64,000 nucleotides of DNA from Trichobilharzia regenti (taxonomy: Eukaryota > Platyhelminthes > Trematoda > Strigeidida > Schistosomatidae), in NCBI GenBank assembly GCA_944472135.2, contig OX235263.1:27395379-27459378 (forward strand). The letters run 5' to 3'. The notes below the pieces were generated by a model, which was given only the letters and a program-made list of their open reading frames with translations, ran no database searches and was not told where the DNA came from. The position numbers were made by a program, and so were the translations under genes. Of the stretch, positions 21,800-34,010 are shown piece by piece. Position 1 is the first letter of the stretch, and the number at the start of each line of letters is the position of its first letter.

Positions 21800-24640
21800 T
21801 CCATAATGTATTCTACAGGAGGGAAAGTGTCAGTTATACAATGCCATGCACCCACAAACAACGTAGACATCGAAAAGAGAGAAGAACTCTACAAACAACT
21901 ACAGGCAACAATGGACAATACTCCAGCTGATGACATTAAAATACTAATGGGAGACATGGACGCCAAACTGCGACCAGACAACACAGGAAGGAAACTCATC
22001 ATGGGTAGAGAAGCCCTCGGAGAAATGAATGGAAATAGAGAACTCTTCGCCGACTTCTGCGCCTTCAATGAACTAGTGATTGGTGGAGCATATACAAACA
22101 CAAAGATATCCACAAGGCCACATAATAAAATAATAATAATTTTTTCTTCACGTTCCCAGTGGAATATAGGGCTTCGAGCTAGTGGCTTGAAGTTTCTGTA
22201 GCATTGTTTACTTTTACAGGATGGGTTTGCTAGCCTTATGGAAACCTTTACTCTTTACCAGCATTATTTTCTGGCTTAGCGAAGTGAAGGAGACAAGGCT
22301 ACATGAGAGAACCAAAACCAAATTGACTTCATCTCAATCTCAAGGAAGTGGAGGCGCAGCCTACTGGACACTAAAGTAACAAGAGGAGCAGATGTTGGCT
22401 CAGATCACTATCTCGTACAAGGAACAATCCAAATCAAATTAAAAGCTTTCAGGGAATCAGGAGCTGCAGACAGACCACACGCCAAGTTCAACACTCAAAA
22501 GCTGAAGGACCAGGCTACAAAGGACATCTTCATTGCAAGCATAAGGGACAAAGCCGAGACACAAATCAACACCAGCGAAAAGGTCAGCGTCGAAAAGCAC
22601 TGGAACAACTTGAAAACGGTGTGGAGTCAAACCTGCATAGAAATTCTAGGCAGAAAAAAGAGACAGGACAAACAGTGGCTCACTACGGACACTTGGAAAC
22701 TAATAGAAGAGAGAAGGACAGTGAAACAAAAGATTATCCAGTGCACTGACGAGCAACAAAAACAGGAGCTGAATGCAAGCTACAATACACTGAACAAAAG
22801 AGTAAAGAAGAATGCCAGGGAAAAAGAAAAGAAAATATTATGAAGCCATGGTAAGTGAAGCAGAACAAGCTGCAGGCAAAGGAGACCTCGCCACACACTG
22901 CCAAACAACTAGGCACCTATCGGGTAAAAGATCGACAAAGAGTAAACCAGTAAAGGATGACAATGGAAAGTCAATCACCAAAGAAGTGGAGCAAAGAAAA
23001 CACTGGGTTGAACACTTCATAAGACTTCTAAATCGACCGCCACCTACAACGCACCCAACAATACCAACAGTGGAAGCAGAACTACCAGTGAACATCGACC
23101 CTCCGACGAAATCAGAAGTCCTGAATGCAATCAAGATGCTAAAAGCTGGAAAAGCAGCATGACCAGATGGAATCCCAGCAGAAGCTTTGAAAATGGACCC
23201 AGAGACAACAGCGGAGTTGATGACGCCATTACTGGAGGTGTGGAAAGATGGCAAAATACCTGAGGATTGGAAGAAACGATACTTATTCAAACTGCCAAAA
23301 GCAAAAGCTGGCGCATCTTCCTAGAGAGAATCAAACACGCCAACCTGGATGAGAAACTTCGACTGGAACAGGCCGGATTCAGGAGAAACAAGTCATGTAT
23401 TGATCAAATCGCCACACTACGGATCATCATTGAACAAAGCTTGGAATGGCAGTCACCTCTCTATCTCAACTTCGTCGACTTTGAAAAGGCATTCGATAGT
23501 GCAGCGTCGATCAAGAGGTGATTTGGCAACTACTTAACTACAACGGGGTGCTACTGACAATTATGCAACTCATCCCACAGTTGTACGACAATGCTGCATG
23601 CCAAGTAATCCACAACGGGAAACTTACGGAAGCCTTCGAAGTGAGGACGGGAGTGAGGCAAGGCTGTCTACTATCGCCAATGATTTTCCTGATTGCAGTA
23701 GATTGGATAATGCCACAGACAACGGCCAATGAGGAAACAGGCATAAAATGGACTCACACAAAAATAGACTTGGAGGATCTGGATTTCGCCGATGACATAT
23801 ATATGTCTGATTTCCCACAAACTGGAAGATATGCAAGTGAAAAGCAACAAGTTGGCAGAAGAAGCATCAAAGATAGGACTTCACGTGAACATAGATAAAA
23901 CAGAGGTGATGAAGATTCCTAGCCAACACGAACAGCCACTGAAACAACAACAGACAACAATCAGCCAGCATAAGTGGGAGGAACCTGAAAGAAACAACCT
24001 CCTTTACCTATCCACCTACCTGGGAAGCATTGTTTCAACTACAGGCCAGCAGAACTGACGAGGATATCAAAGCAAGGATCGGGAAAGCAAGACAAGCTTT
24101 CATTACTCTCAAGTCTGTGTGGAAGTCAACATCACTCAGCATCAAAAATAAGATCCATCCGGATTTTCAACTCCAATGTGAAGTCAGTCAGTACTACTAT
24201 ATGGATCAGAGACCTAACCAGCGCGTCATAAAGAGCATCCCAAACAAACTACAGACCTTCATTAACAGTTGTCTTCGCTCAATACTCAAGATCAGATGGC
24301 CGGCCAGAAAAGACCAGGAACAGGGATCTCTGGGGCGAACCAATCAGGAACCGATTGTGAAACAAATAAGCAGGAGGAAATGGAGATGGATTGGCCATAC
24401 TGTGAAGAAACCATCAAATAACATCACTAGATAAGCCCTCGAGTGGAACCCAAAAGGGAAGCGGCGAGTTGGTTATCAGTGCGAGGGTGACTTGGAGGAG
24501 GTCATGTGAAGGGGAGATGAAAGCGCGTGAGCAGACTTGGAGAGGGGTGAAAACGTTGGCAGAGGACCGAAAGCAATGGGGACGCGCGGCTGAAGCCCTA
24601 TGTTCCTCTAGAAATTAAAGGAAATAATAATAAGATAATA
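21800..24640 (+). mobile_element. LINE family A, longest plus-strand copy (endonuclease and RT), inactive
   Basis: In element order: APE-type endonuclease (VSVIQCHAPTNNVDIEKREE near 21828; ILMGDMDAKL; after the SINE1 insertion, FISISRKWRRSLLDTK and GADVGSDHYLVQGTIQIKLK), linker (IEILGRKKRQDKQWLTTDTW, NKRVKKNAREKEKK), RT fingers/palm (EVLNAIKMLKAGKAA; EQAGFRRNKSCIDQIATLRI; NFVDFEKAFDS; GVRQGCLLSPMIFLIAVDWI; LEDLDFADD), then the C-terminus and a GAAATAATAATAAG end at about 24615-24640. A stop follows KAGKAA, there is an internal deletion after KLPKAKA, and CAGT is duplicated at about 24183-24190. The 5' end is uncertain. Confidence 0.85.
22124..22292 (-). mobile_element. SINE1, 5'-truncated, inserted in the LINE A endonuclease
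   Basis: The minus strand gives the SINE1 body (TTCGCTAAGCCAGAAAATAA; TTCCACTGGGAACGTGAAG) and an ATT-rich tail. ACAAGGCCACAT (22112-22123) and ACAAGGCTACAT (22293-22304) flank it, a 12-bp duplication with one mismatch. The empty site is seen near 41257-41268 in the minus-strand sister copy. Confidence 0.82.
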
Positions 24641-24819
24641 ATGTACGACGTTTGTTTGTGCTTCACTGTCATCTAATTTTATAAAACAAAAATTAGGAAA
24701 CGAGAAAATTCCATAATACAACTTTGAACACTGGAGATGAATAACCTTCCCTTTTTCTTCTATAATACTGATGAATAATATCATTAGGAAGAGGGAGAAG
24801 TAGCTTTAAATACAGACCC

Positions 24820-24965
24820 TGAGTGCCCACTGCCGAAGAGTCTTAAACTAGGACGAAACAGGTGTCCATTACACCTTTCCAGTTTCCAATGGCTCCCTAT
24901 ATGATATCAGTCCGTCATCAAACGTCTAAAGCAAACCAAATCTCTGCAAACTAACCCTCAAAATT
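24820..24965 (+). mobile_element. SINE4 3' fragment
   Basis: ACTGCCGAAGAGTCTTAAAC, GACGAAACAG and a tail with GATATCAGTCCGTCATCAAA match the SINE4 3' part. Confidence 0.6.
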
Positions 24966-25109
24966 TTGATCTGATGCTACTTGCTAATGACTGGCTATAG
25001 GAAGAAGTAGACTGGAATTCTACTGAGAAGTCCTGACCGACAATGGGGTTCACCCGATCGGGAATGAGATCATCTACTCGCCACCAATGACGGTGGTTGG
25101 TGGTTGTGT

Positions 25110-25500
25110 TAAAACCATAAATTGGTAGATGTTGGAACTCATGGACTGGCCACTGGATCGAGTCCCAGTGGCTAAATAGTCTAAGAGCTCACCTTGCCTT
25201 GTGACCCGTAAAGTCCTAGATTCGAACCCTGGTGGTGAGTGTGCACTGCCGAAGAGTTCCAAACCAGGGCGAAACAGTTGGCCAGTACTGCTTAGTGGTT
25301 TTCAATGGTTTGATGACATTAGATGATTGGAGGCAATCGGTAGAAAGCCTTGGACCTAGGTTTCGTGGTAGTTGGCACTCGTCAGCAAGGCGTATCTGAA
25401 ATCTTGAAGGAACTCATGTTCATTCAATGGTGATTCCCTAAATGATATCAATCCGTCATCAAACTTGAAAAGCCAATCAAATCCCTACAAACTGACTATT
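25110..25500 (+). mobile_element. SINE4 interrupted by a SINE5 fragment, beside the exon-3 donor
   Basis: SINE4 head and body at 25110-25313 (CCCAGTGGCTAAATAGTC; GATTCGAACCC; TGCCGAAGAGTTCC). A minus-oriented SINE5 tail at 25318-25425 (AGATGATTGGAGGCAATCGG). The SINE4 tail resumes at 25426-25498 (GATATCAATCCGTCATCAAA). It ends about 20-25 nt from the exon-3 donor at 25524. Confidence 0.7.
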
Positions 25501-25524
25501 AAAAATCTAAATAAATCAACTTAC

Positions 25525-25917
25525 CAACTTGAGGAAACGATGATTGTGTTGTTTTAGGATGCCTTGATTCTAGATAAGAATTATGCATACCAGTATCATC
25601 ATTACAAGTATTACATTCAATTGTACTACTTGTATTGAAGAGTAATGGAGTTCTTTCTTCACCAGCTTCATAATGTCCATTAGACTGTTGAGATTCTACA
25701 GACGCCCGTCGATTATCACGATCATGACTATTACGACGTCTGATAAAATTATATAATCGTCTTGGAATAGATGCTAATCGATCATTATCATTCACCACCT
25801 CCACATCACTTTCATCAGGCATATCAGGTGCACCTGGTAACTGGACTATTTGATTACATATTGGACAACGTCGACGATTACATAATAGCCAAGGATCTAT
25901 GCATTTCATATGAAAAG
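25525..25917 (-). CDS. RNF13-like gene: exon encoding the second half of the RING-H2 and the dileucine motif
   Basis: A 393-nt exon. The acceptor TTTATTTAG precedes 25917 and the donor G|GTAAGT follows 25525. With the split Ala codon it begins AFHMKCIDPWLLCNRRRCPI, giving ligands H97, C100, C112 and C115 and the DPWL E2-binding segment typical of RING-H2. It continues through an acidic patch (PDESDVEVV), a basic region (IPRRLYNFIRRR) and EAGEERTPLL, which fits the [DE]xxxL[LI] endosome/lysosome sorting consensus and resembles the TPLL motif of RNF13. The ATG within the exon is Met98 of the joined product, not a start. Confidence 0.92.
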
Positions 25918-26059
25918 CTAAATAAAAAGGGAGAAATAAACAGAAAAGTAGGATGAAAAAATAGATATGACTACTACCCCCCCGTCCGCCACATTTTTAA
26001 GTAAGATGTCTTTTTCGACTGTTAGATTTTCGCCACAAACCAACACATTTTTTTAAATT

Positions 26060-26247
26060 TTTTATGTTTTATTACAGCTTGATTCCACACTGTATTTTTG
26101 GTACAGGTATAGAATTTTCAGCATGTGATATCGGTAGCCTAAATTTTGCAGGCCAACCATAGATATCAGGTGTGCATCGGCAGGGTATCGAACCCCGGAC
26201 CATGTGCATGGTCGGCGAGAGTCCTAACCGCTGTACTACCGACGCAT
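26060..26247 (-). mobile_element. SINE2 (tRNA-derived), near full length
   Basis: On the minus strand: head GCGTCGGTAGTACAGCGG, CCATGCACATGG, GGGTTCGATACCC; body with GATATCTATGGTTGGCC; 3' part TACCTGTACCAAAAATACAG and an A/T-rich end. Related copies are at 43013 and 35395. Confidence 0.75.
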
Positions 26248-26765
26248 ATCAGCTGACTTTTGACAGCGCTGACCGCAAATTAATTTGGAAACTAATTCAA
26301 CACCACCGAGTGAATTATCCTAAACCCTAATCAACATCATTCAACAGTTGGTTGGCTATATGACAATGCAACGTGTCAGCTGAGCCACAACGAAAAACTC
26401 AATCAAGCGGCTGAAGTGAATACTGGAGTAGGACAAGGTTACCTACTACAATCGACGATATTCTAAAATGTGGTGGACTGAATTATGCAAGAGACTGTGG
26501 AGAGTGAGAAGACAGGAATACGCCAGACCACAGATAAAAAGACTCTAGAATATCTGGATTTCGCAGATGATATATATCTCATGTCACACAAACTCGAAGA
26601 ATGACAGGTGAAAACCAACAAGTTGGTAGAAGAATCAGGTAGAGTAGACAGGATTGCAGGTGAACATGGAGAAGACGGAGAGGGGTGAAAATAACCAACG
26701 AATAGCAACAACAACCAGCATCAATTACTATCGACGGGAGAAATTCGAAAGGGGTCACTGCCTGC
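26248..26765 (+). pseudogene. LINE family A fragment (RT)
   Basis: From the equivalent of DREAIWKL through QQLVGYMTMQ, TGVGQGY and LEYLDFADDIYLMSHKLEE to the CAA tract and RREKFERGHCLHFT, with frameshifts. It ends at the TA array at 26784. Confidence 0.65.
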
Positions 26766-26780
26766 ACTTCACCAGTCAGC

Positions 26781-26781
<1 letters not shown>

Positions 26782-26820
<39 letters not shown>
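26782..26820. repeat. (TA)n microsatellite
   Basis: Separates LINE A from LINE B debris. Confidence 0.95.
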
Positions 26821-26821
<1 letters not shown>

Positions 26822-26822
<1 letters not shown>

Positions 26823-27152
26823 CACTAGCCAGAAAGAATACACCGCCCTACATGACTGGTTCAAACTAACTATCAAAGCTTAAATGGACTGGTTGCAACT
26901 TTCGATTTGATCACCATTAACTCTTTCCCTTACCTAATCCTATGTCAGCTAGCAATTCCCACCAAGGAAGGCGATAGCTCAGAATGCGTAACACGTGTAC
27001 TAGCCATCTCAATTGATTTAGCTGCACAACCTCATAGATTGACCTACCCCTCTTTACCAAACATTCGATGCATAACCTCATTATTACTCACACGATTATA
27101 CCATCTAGCACAGGAGATCGAACATAAATATATTTGATCGGCGATAGGTAGC

Positions 27153-27155
<3 letters not shown>
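26822..27155 (-). pseudogene. LINE family B 3' fragment between two TA arrays
   Basis: The minus strand matches the 3' part of family B (sequence around the RHRCLR and tail region). TA arrays lie at both ends. Confidence 0.55.

Positions 27156-27212
<57 letters not shown>
27156..27212. repeat. (TA)n(GA)n microsatellite
   Basis: TA units followed by eleven or so AG units. Confidence 0.95.
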
Positions 27213-27799
27213 TTGATCAATCAAAGACTGATATAGTATCGATTTCGGGGTAGATTTCGTCACGATTGATTGATGTAATTGATTATCTTGGTTTTCTGGA
27301 AAACAAAAGAGATAGAACAGCTCGAAGTATTTGGTTTTTTTCATTCTTAATATTAAAAGGTGAAGAACACCGTTTTCTGATCAGACTATAAGTTTACAAT
27401 AGCTAGACACTTTATTTAATTCTCATAAAATGTGTGTATGCGTGTGTGTGTGTCTATACGCGTATATACATGTATTGTTACCACTATCTCTATTCATCAA
27501 TTGATGCATTTTTTTAACAATCTCAATCAATCCAAAAGTAAAATTAGTCTATACTTGTTATCATGTCAGCATCAATCAATCAATGAATCGATCAATCGAC
27601 ATTGTTTCTTGTCTTCGAAAATCAATTTCAACTTTGAAAATTTCAGGTTACAAATTAAATATATTTGAATTAAATCATATTCATATATATATCTGAATTT
27701 TTGATTACACTAGATAAAGATCGATAAATTTTATCACCACACACTCATTATGTAATTGAAAATTAGGTAACGAAGTGAAATCGATCGTCAGAGTACCAT

Positions 27800-28640
27800 T
27801 TCAAAATCAAAGGGTATACTAATGTGAACAGCTGCTTCCACTACTTAATGCCACAAATCTTTACCAACCTTATCTAAAAGCTATATGGTGATGACGATGT
27901 TACCAGATGTCAAGTGATCCACAAAAGAAAACAGTTAGCGAAATCTCTAACGTGAGGACAAGAGTAAGACAAGACTATCTGCTTACTATCAACAATGATA
28001 TTCCTATTAGATTGGTTGGACAGGAAGCCTTGACTTGCCTAGGTTTCGGGTTGGTTGGCACTCACTCACCAGTCAGTCAAATTTTCAATATGTCCAACAT
28101 ACTCGAATAGCTTAGTAATAACGTCTCTGACTGCAGAAATGAGTGGCACGGGGGATTCGAACATGAATTTCTCCAAGACTGTATATATGCCTTGTTGACT
28201 GGTGTCATGAGTGCCAACTAGCACGGAATCTAGATCAAAGTCTTCTTGCCGAATGCCCTAAGCTATTTTAATATTAATAATTCAAAGTGCACCGTGATGT
28301 CAAATCACCTGAAATGGCGGCCAAATTGCAATTCTGGTGGACTAGATTATGCATAAGACAGTAATACTTTGAACCGACAGGAAAACTCTAGAAGATTTGG
28401 AATTCCCAAACGATTTATGTCTTATGTTACATAATTTCGAAATCTTACTCACTGATCACCACCACCAACAACAACAACAAGCGCTAATAGCTATCACCGA
28501 AAAAAACTTTCAGAGAGGTCACTTCTAGGCAGAATCGTTTCAGCAAAAGAGGATGCTAGAGAACAGGAAAACACAGAGATGTCCTATTGAAGCCCCTTGT
28601 TCCACTCGGAACCCAAAGGAACAATAATAATAATAATCAA
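27800..28640 (+). pseudogene. LINE family A copy, decayed, with a SINE5 inverted pair inside
   Basis: 27835-28004 and 28266-28640 resemble the RT from YYLMPQIFTNLI to the end (LFHSEPKGTIII in its 3' end; AATAATAATAATAATC tail). The middle is a SINE5 minus tail (28003-28075) and a plus SINE5 with head (28105-28265, GATTCGAACATG). Confidence 0.6.
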
Positions 28641-28839
28641 CAGTACACACCTACGTCCCCAATTAGGGTTCAACTAATGACCGTCAGATAACAAAGAAAG
28701 CCCCTAAACTGTTTCACCGAGCTTGATAGAATCTAACGCTTCGTGGTCAGTTTGTGACATACAGTGCCAGTATCAACCGATGGTGACTAACTCTATTAGT
28801 GACAGTTAATGGTAAGTGTGAAGTCAGATACTCTCCGAT

Positions 28840-29040
28840 GTCAGTGGCTCGTGGTGGAGGTCACCTTCGTAACCCAAAGACCCTAGGTTTGATCCCTAGT
28901 GGGATCATTAGTGTGTATTGTTTAGAAATCCCGGAGCACGACAAAACAGCTGTCTGTCCAGTAATCCATGGTCTTGAATGGTTCTATGATTGGTGTCAGT
29001 TCGCCATCTAACCTCAAATTAATGAATTCCCTGTAAACTC
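28840..29040 (+). mobile_element. SINE4
   Basis: AGTGGCTCGTGGTGGAGGTC, GGTTTGATCCC (degenerate B box), then AAATCCCGGAGCACGACAAA and the tail. Confidence 0.55.
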
Positions 29041-29134
29041 ATACTTGGAAAACTTTTACGAGAATGAAGAAAGGATATCTGTGCAATCTACTTTACGGCC
29101 TTTCAAATTTTCTGCACAGAAAGATATTTATTTA

Positions 29135-30230
29135 TTTTTCATTTTATTATTCCCTGGGTTCCAAGTGGAACATAGGGCTTTAACAACATATCTCCACTTT
29201 TTTCTACTCTCTACTGTCCTCTTCAGATGGTTGACCCTACGATTGACCATAATTTCTCATCCCCTCTAACTCGCCGCACGATGTCCTCCATGTCACTCTC
29301 AATCAACGACCTACTCGTCGCCTCCCATTGAGATTCTACTCAAGCGATGACCTGCATTGACTGCGACGTCATTCGACGGCCTCCTCAAGGAATGTCTGTA
29401 CCATCTCCATTTTTTCCTACATATTTGTTAAGCGATTGGCTGTCGCCTATTGGTTTATTCCCAGCCAGCCGACCAGAGTTTCTTGTTGCTAATTCTTTCT
29501 GGCCGGCTGGCTGACAGGCTAGTCATTTGATCTTCACTATGGAGCCAGCCAGATAAGTGAGCAACTGTTGATGCAAATCTGAAGTGGCTTCTTGGAATTC
29601 GCTTTCGTGACGCACACTGCAAGTTTCTGACCCGTATAGAAGAACTGACTGACTGACTGACTTTACACTTGTGTTGAAAATCCAAATCGTGTCCTTTATG
29701 CTGAGTTAGTGAAGATTTCCGAACTAGTTTAAGACTGATGAATGTGTATCTTGCCTTTCCGATTCTGGATGGCTGAGTGACTTCGATATGTTCATCCGTT
29801 CCGACTGCTTGTGGTTGGAACCGTGCTTCCTAGATAAGTGAAGGAAGTAACCTCCGTCAAATCTCTCCCACTGAAGGTGACCAGGGTGCTAGTTGTTGTT
29901 GCTATCGGTGGTGTTCGGTTATCTTCATCACCTCCGTCTCCACCTCCTCTATGTTCACCTAGAGTCCTTTCTTCGTTGCCTGCCTGCTTCCATTGCCAGT
30001 TTGTTGGTTTCCGCCTGCAAGTCTTCGAGATTGTGTGACATTAGGCATAAATGATCCACGAGCGGAATCCAGATCTTCTAGAGTCTTGTTGTCGGTCCAA
30101 ATTATTCCTGTCTTCTCACTCCACATAGTTTGACGCACAATCCAGTCCACCAAAACTTGGAATATCACAGTGATAATAGGCGGACAGCCTTGTCTTACTC
30201 TTGTATTCATTTCGAACGCCTCGCTGACAG
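29135..30230 (-). pseudogene. LINE family A copy, 3' half
   Basis: The minus strand runs from EVNTRVRQGCPP (near 30200) through LEDLDSARGSFMPNVTQ and the CAA tract to the C-terminus, ending at TTATTATTCCCTGGGTTCC on the plus strand. The CAGT tract has four units (29645-29660). The 5' edge at 30230 abuts TA repeats. Confidence 0.7.
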
Positions 30231-30388
30231 GATATATATATATATATCACATTTCTTTAGCACGACGAAAAAAGAGGTCAAACTGTATGTCTCAAGAAGC
30301 AAACAGTTTGGTTATCACATTACATGACAAACACAAACACCTTTTTGTTGAGAAAATTTCTTATTTTTTATCGATCTCGATAGTATAT

Positions 30389-30394
<6 letters not shown>

Positions 30395-30446
<52 letters not shown>
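30395..30446. repeat. (TA)n microsatellite
   Basis: About 26 TA units; a shorter array is at 30231-30247. Confidence 0.95.
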
Positions 30447-30448
<2 letters not shown>

Positions 30449-30704
30449 ATATGTGGGGGACCGATGAAGTGAATAGGAACTGAATTTTATGAAAGGTGTG
30501 AGTGTTTCATCAGCTGAAAGATTATTGACTGCAAAACATTTCACATTCTTGGTCACAATTTTATCATAAGGCACACTGACGAAATGTTAGTCTACCTTGT
30601 TTATTATTCACTACATATAGAGTCATGATGCCTTACCTGCATACAACCGTCAATGTTTAGATTATTCGGATATATGCACACACACACACACCTCTATGAA
30701 TGGA

Positions 30705-30950
30705 CATTAGCCTTTATTTTCATTTTATTCTTTTGCATTCTGAGTGGAACATACGGCTACAAGTTTGAATTTTTAGAAGTAGAGGTGTTATTCCCTTTTT
30801 ACGCCCAACTTTCCCTCTGTATCGGGCGGCTTACAACTGAATAAACGGGGTTAAGGAGTGAGTCGGTCAGGAATCGAATCCCTGACCAGGTGACAGACAT
30901 GGTTAGTTCTGTATTGACTGCTTGACTAACTGGCTGCAACAAAGAACTTG
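30705..30950 (-). mobile_element. SINE1-like element
   Basis: The minus strand has a tRNA-like head with GGGATTCGATTCCTGACC and a 3' part ending TTCCACTCAGAATGC. Diverged copies also occur at 41945-42200 and 49505-49755. Confidence 0.5.
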
Positions 30951-31064
30951 GTACAGAAGTGCAACAATCCAATTTGCCGCACTCCAATTAGAACAAAAAG
31001 GAAGATAAAACAGAAAGGAAAAAAGAGACTTTTCCATAGTTTGGTTTGTAAGGGTTAGTTATGT

Positions 31065-31578
31065 TTTTACCAGTTGATCACGGATTGATATCAGTTAGAA
31101 AACCATTGAAAACGAGAGAGAGTACTACACAGCTGTTTCGTCCTAGTTTGGAAATCATCGGTAGTACGCACCCACCGCCAAGGTTTCAACCCAGGACCTT
31201 CTGTTTACGAGGCAAGCTCTTATACCATTCAAACACTGGGACCCGATTCAATGGCTCACCAATTCTAACTTCGACCAATTCGTGATTTGGCGTGACCCCA
31301 ACGATTGTCGTTGGTGAGACATCCATCCACACACGTGACAATGGTTGGGGTCACGCTAAATCATGAATTGGTAGAAGTTAGAATTCGTGAGCCATTGAAT
31401 CGGGTCCCAGTGGCTGAATGGCATACGAGCTTGCCTTGTAACCGGAATGTCCTGGGTTCGAATCCCAAAGGATGCGTACTGCCGACGATTCCCAAACTAG
31501 GATGAAACAGCAGCCGTCCAAAAATCCCTGGTTTTCAATGGTTCTTTAACTGATATCAATCCGTGATTAACTCGTAAA
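31065..31578. mobile_element. SINE4 head-to-head inverted dimer
   Basis: 31068-31300 is minus and 31335-31577 plus; both carry complete heads and 3' tails (CACGGATTGATATCAGTTAG outward on the left, its complement on the right). B box GGTTCGAATCC is at 31455-31465 (+). The arms pair over more than 200 bp around a centre that is itself partly self-complementary (TGACCCCAACGATTG / CAATGGTTGGGGTCA). Confidence 0.78.
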
Positions 31579-31659
31579 AAAAGAGACTGAAAAGAACGGC
31601 AGCAAGTAAAGGAGAAAGAAGAATAACAATTGAAAACAATAAGATTTTAATGGATATTG

Positions 31660-32190
31660 GAGATCACAGAGAGCGTATGCATCTGCGGCAGTCATTGAAA
31701 ATGATTTTAAGCCCATTTCATTAACAGCCCGTAGTCATTAGTTCTCAGCATTCCGACGACTTCAATCGCCACTCCGCCCTACGTGGCTGACTCCAAACTG
31801 TCAACGATTTCATAGAATGATCCCATGCTTTGGTTTGACCACAACTAGGTTTTTTTACAACCTGATCCATCCTATGTCAGCTAATACTCCCTGTCGAGGA
31901 AGGCGATGGCTAGCGCATGCGTAGCATATATCCTGACTGTCTCAATGACTATCAATGTAGTTTCAAAACCTCCTCGATTGACCTACCCCCTCCATACCTA
32001 AAAGTAGGCTCCTAACCTCATCATTAGTCACCCTATTATACTGCCTAATACGAAAGATGGGATGGACACACTTATGATCAAAGACAGCCAGTCTTCCCAT
32101 GTCTTCTACTTTCAATAAATATGTCTCACAGCCATAAAGGAGGACTGAGTGAACTAGTGAGCAGTACACACGCCCTTTGATCGATAGCGG
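31660..32190 (-). pseudogene. LINE family B 3' fragment
   Basis: The minus strand encodes LSIKGRVYCSLVHSVLLYGC, VEDMGRLAVFDHKCVHPIFR and the non-coding tail. Truncated at the TA array at 32191. Confidence 0.75.
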
Positions 32191-32191
32191 G

Positions 32192-32235
<44 letters not shown>
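32191..32235. repeat. (TA)n microsatellite
   Basis: About 22 TA units at the edge of LINE B. Confidence 0.95.
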
Positions 32236-32237
<2 letters not shown>

Positions 32238-32239
32238 AT

Positions 32240-33215
32240 CAATTGCTTATTTTATACTCGTGACAAAGAGATTAATCTACTTTGCAATTACACAGACTAA
32301 AAAAGGACCTACGAATTAAATTGCCTTCCCTTCTTGAAGCCTATTACCTGAAACTTTCTACAAGTATTAGTAGCTTAAGGGATAAAAGAAATTTCGGGGA
32401 AGGGGGACTGTAGAATAACACAGAGCTAGTAAATTTTATAATATGTAAAAAAAATGAAAAAGCTTGCAGCTTTAAAGCATCAGATCCCACAAGATACACG
32501 CCTTCCAACGAATAAATCACAGCTTTTGATCCATACTCCATAAAATCAAAATCTGAACCACACTCACCTTAGGCTAACATTAATGGCCAAAGAAAGATGA
32601 GGGAATATTCACCTCATTTACCACATTAAGTTTACAATTACCACTGGTTTACCTTATCCTATCTAATACTACACAAATAATTTCAACAATAAAGTCTCTA
32701 CATGTCTTCTATTGTTAGTGAAAATATCAGAGGGGCATAGACGATGGATAGCTCCAATGAACAGTACACTTTTCCCTTTGACCGCGACAATCGAGATGAC
32801 CTATACAGCAGAACGAAAAACAAGCAAGTGACAAGCATTCACATACACATATAAGACATCTGTGTCTGTGCCTTTCTACTGTGGCTGACACACAAATTTG
32901 AACATAATGCGGAGTCCTCAAAACATTCAATGTTTCCCGACAACCAATTGCAATACTGTGCAGTTAACCTGGCAATGACCCCCACCTACTGTGTGTAAGG
33001 GCTGATGATACTACTTGGTTGACAGAAATTTAGGCTAGTGGAGCAAGGTTTGAGCTCGTAACCCAGTGGTTGTTGGAAGTCGAGCGCCTAAACTAATGGT
33101 CCAAGGTTACACACGGTCACACAAAACAGGCATAATTCACACACTAAACCCTAACGCGTAATAACACGAAACACACTGTTAATAATATGTGCACACATAC
33201 ACATATATCAATAAT
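32240..33215. other. Intronic sequence, no element recognised
   Basis: Short open frames without recognisable similarity. A possible B box near 33055 (TTTGAGCTCGTAACC) is too weak to call a SINE. Confidence 0.4.
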
Positions 33216-33217
33216 AT

Positions 33218-34010
33218 TACTACTTATTAATATTACATGGGATCCAAGTGGAACATAGGGCTTCAACAACACATCTCCACTGTATTCTATTTTCTGCTGG
33301 CCTCTTCAGCTGGGTCCACGACTGTCTATAATCTCTCATATCCTTCTCCCCAAACAATCTCCTCCATATCACCCTTGCATTGACGACCTACTCGTCACTT
33401 TCCATTGAGATTACACTCGGGGGACGGCCTGCATTGAGCGTGATGCCATTCGACGGCCTCGTCAACGTATGCTCGATCAATGTCCATTTTCTACTATATA
33501 TTTATTGAACAATCGGTTCTCGCCTATTGGTTTGTTCCAAGCCAGAGTTTCCTGTTGCTAATTCTTCCTGACCAGCTGGCCACTTGATCTTCAGTATGGA
33601 GCCAATGAAGTGGGCAGTTGTTGATAAAAGTGCACAGTGCAGGTTTCTGACTCGTATAGAAGAACTGACTGACCGATTTCATACTTGTGTTGAAAATCTG
33701 AATCTTGTTCTTTGTGCTGACTGAGTTAGTGTAGAAGATCACCAAACTGGTTTCAGGTTAATTAACGCGTAGCTAGCCTTTCCTATTCTGACTGGCTGGC
33801 TGACTAGTTTTGAAACCTTCATTCGCGCCATCCGTCAGTAATTAAAACCGTGCTTCCTGGCCAGACAAGTGAAGGAGGTAATTTCTGTCAAATCTCTCCC
33901 ATTGATAGTTACCGGTAGGCTGGTTACTATTTCTTTTATAGTTGGTTCATTATCTTTATCACCTGCGTCTTTTCTTTCTGTGCTCACCTGGAGTCCTGTA
34001 CTATTACTAC
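33218..34010 (-). pseudogene. LINE family A 3' fragment
   Basis: The plus strand starts GGGATCCAAGTGGAACATAG, the complement of the family 3' end. The minus strand then gives the C-terminal domain and YLGS region with frameshifts. Confidence 0.65.

Noticed and set aside
22838..23290. Open frames of 100-150 codons antisense to LINE A (also 35717-36076 and 40253-40642)
   Set aside because: They are antisense shadows that recur wherever the LINE A RT sequence occurs, with codon positions forced by the sense frame.
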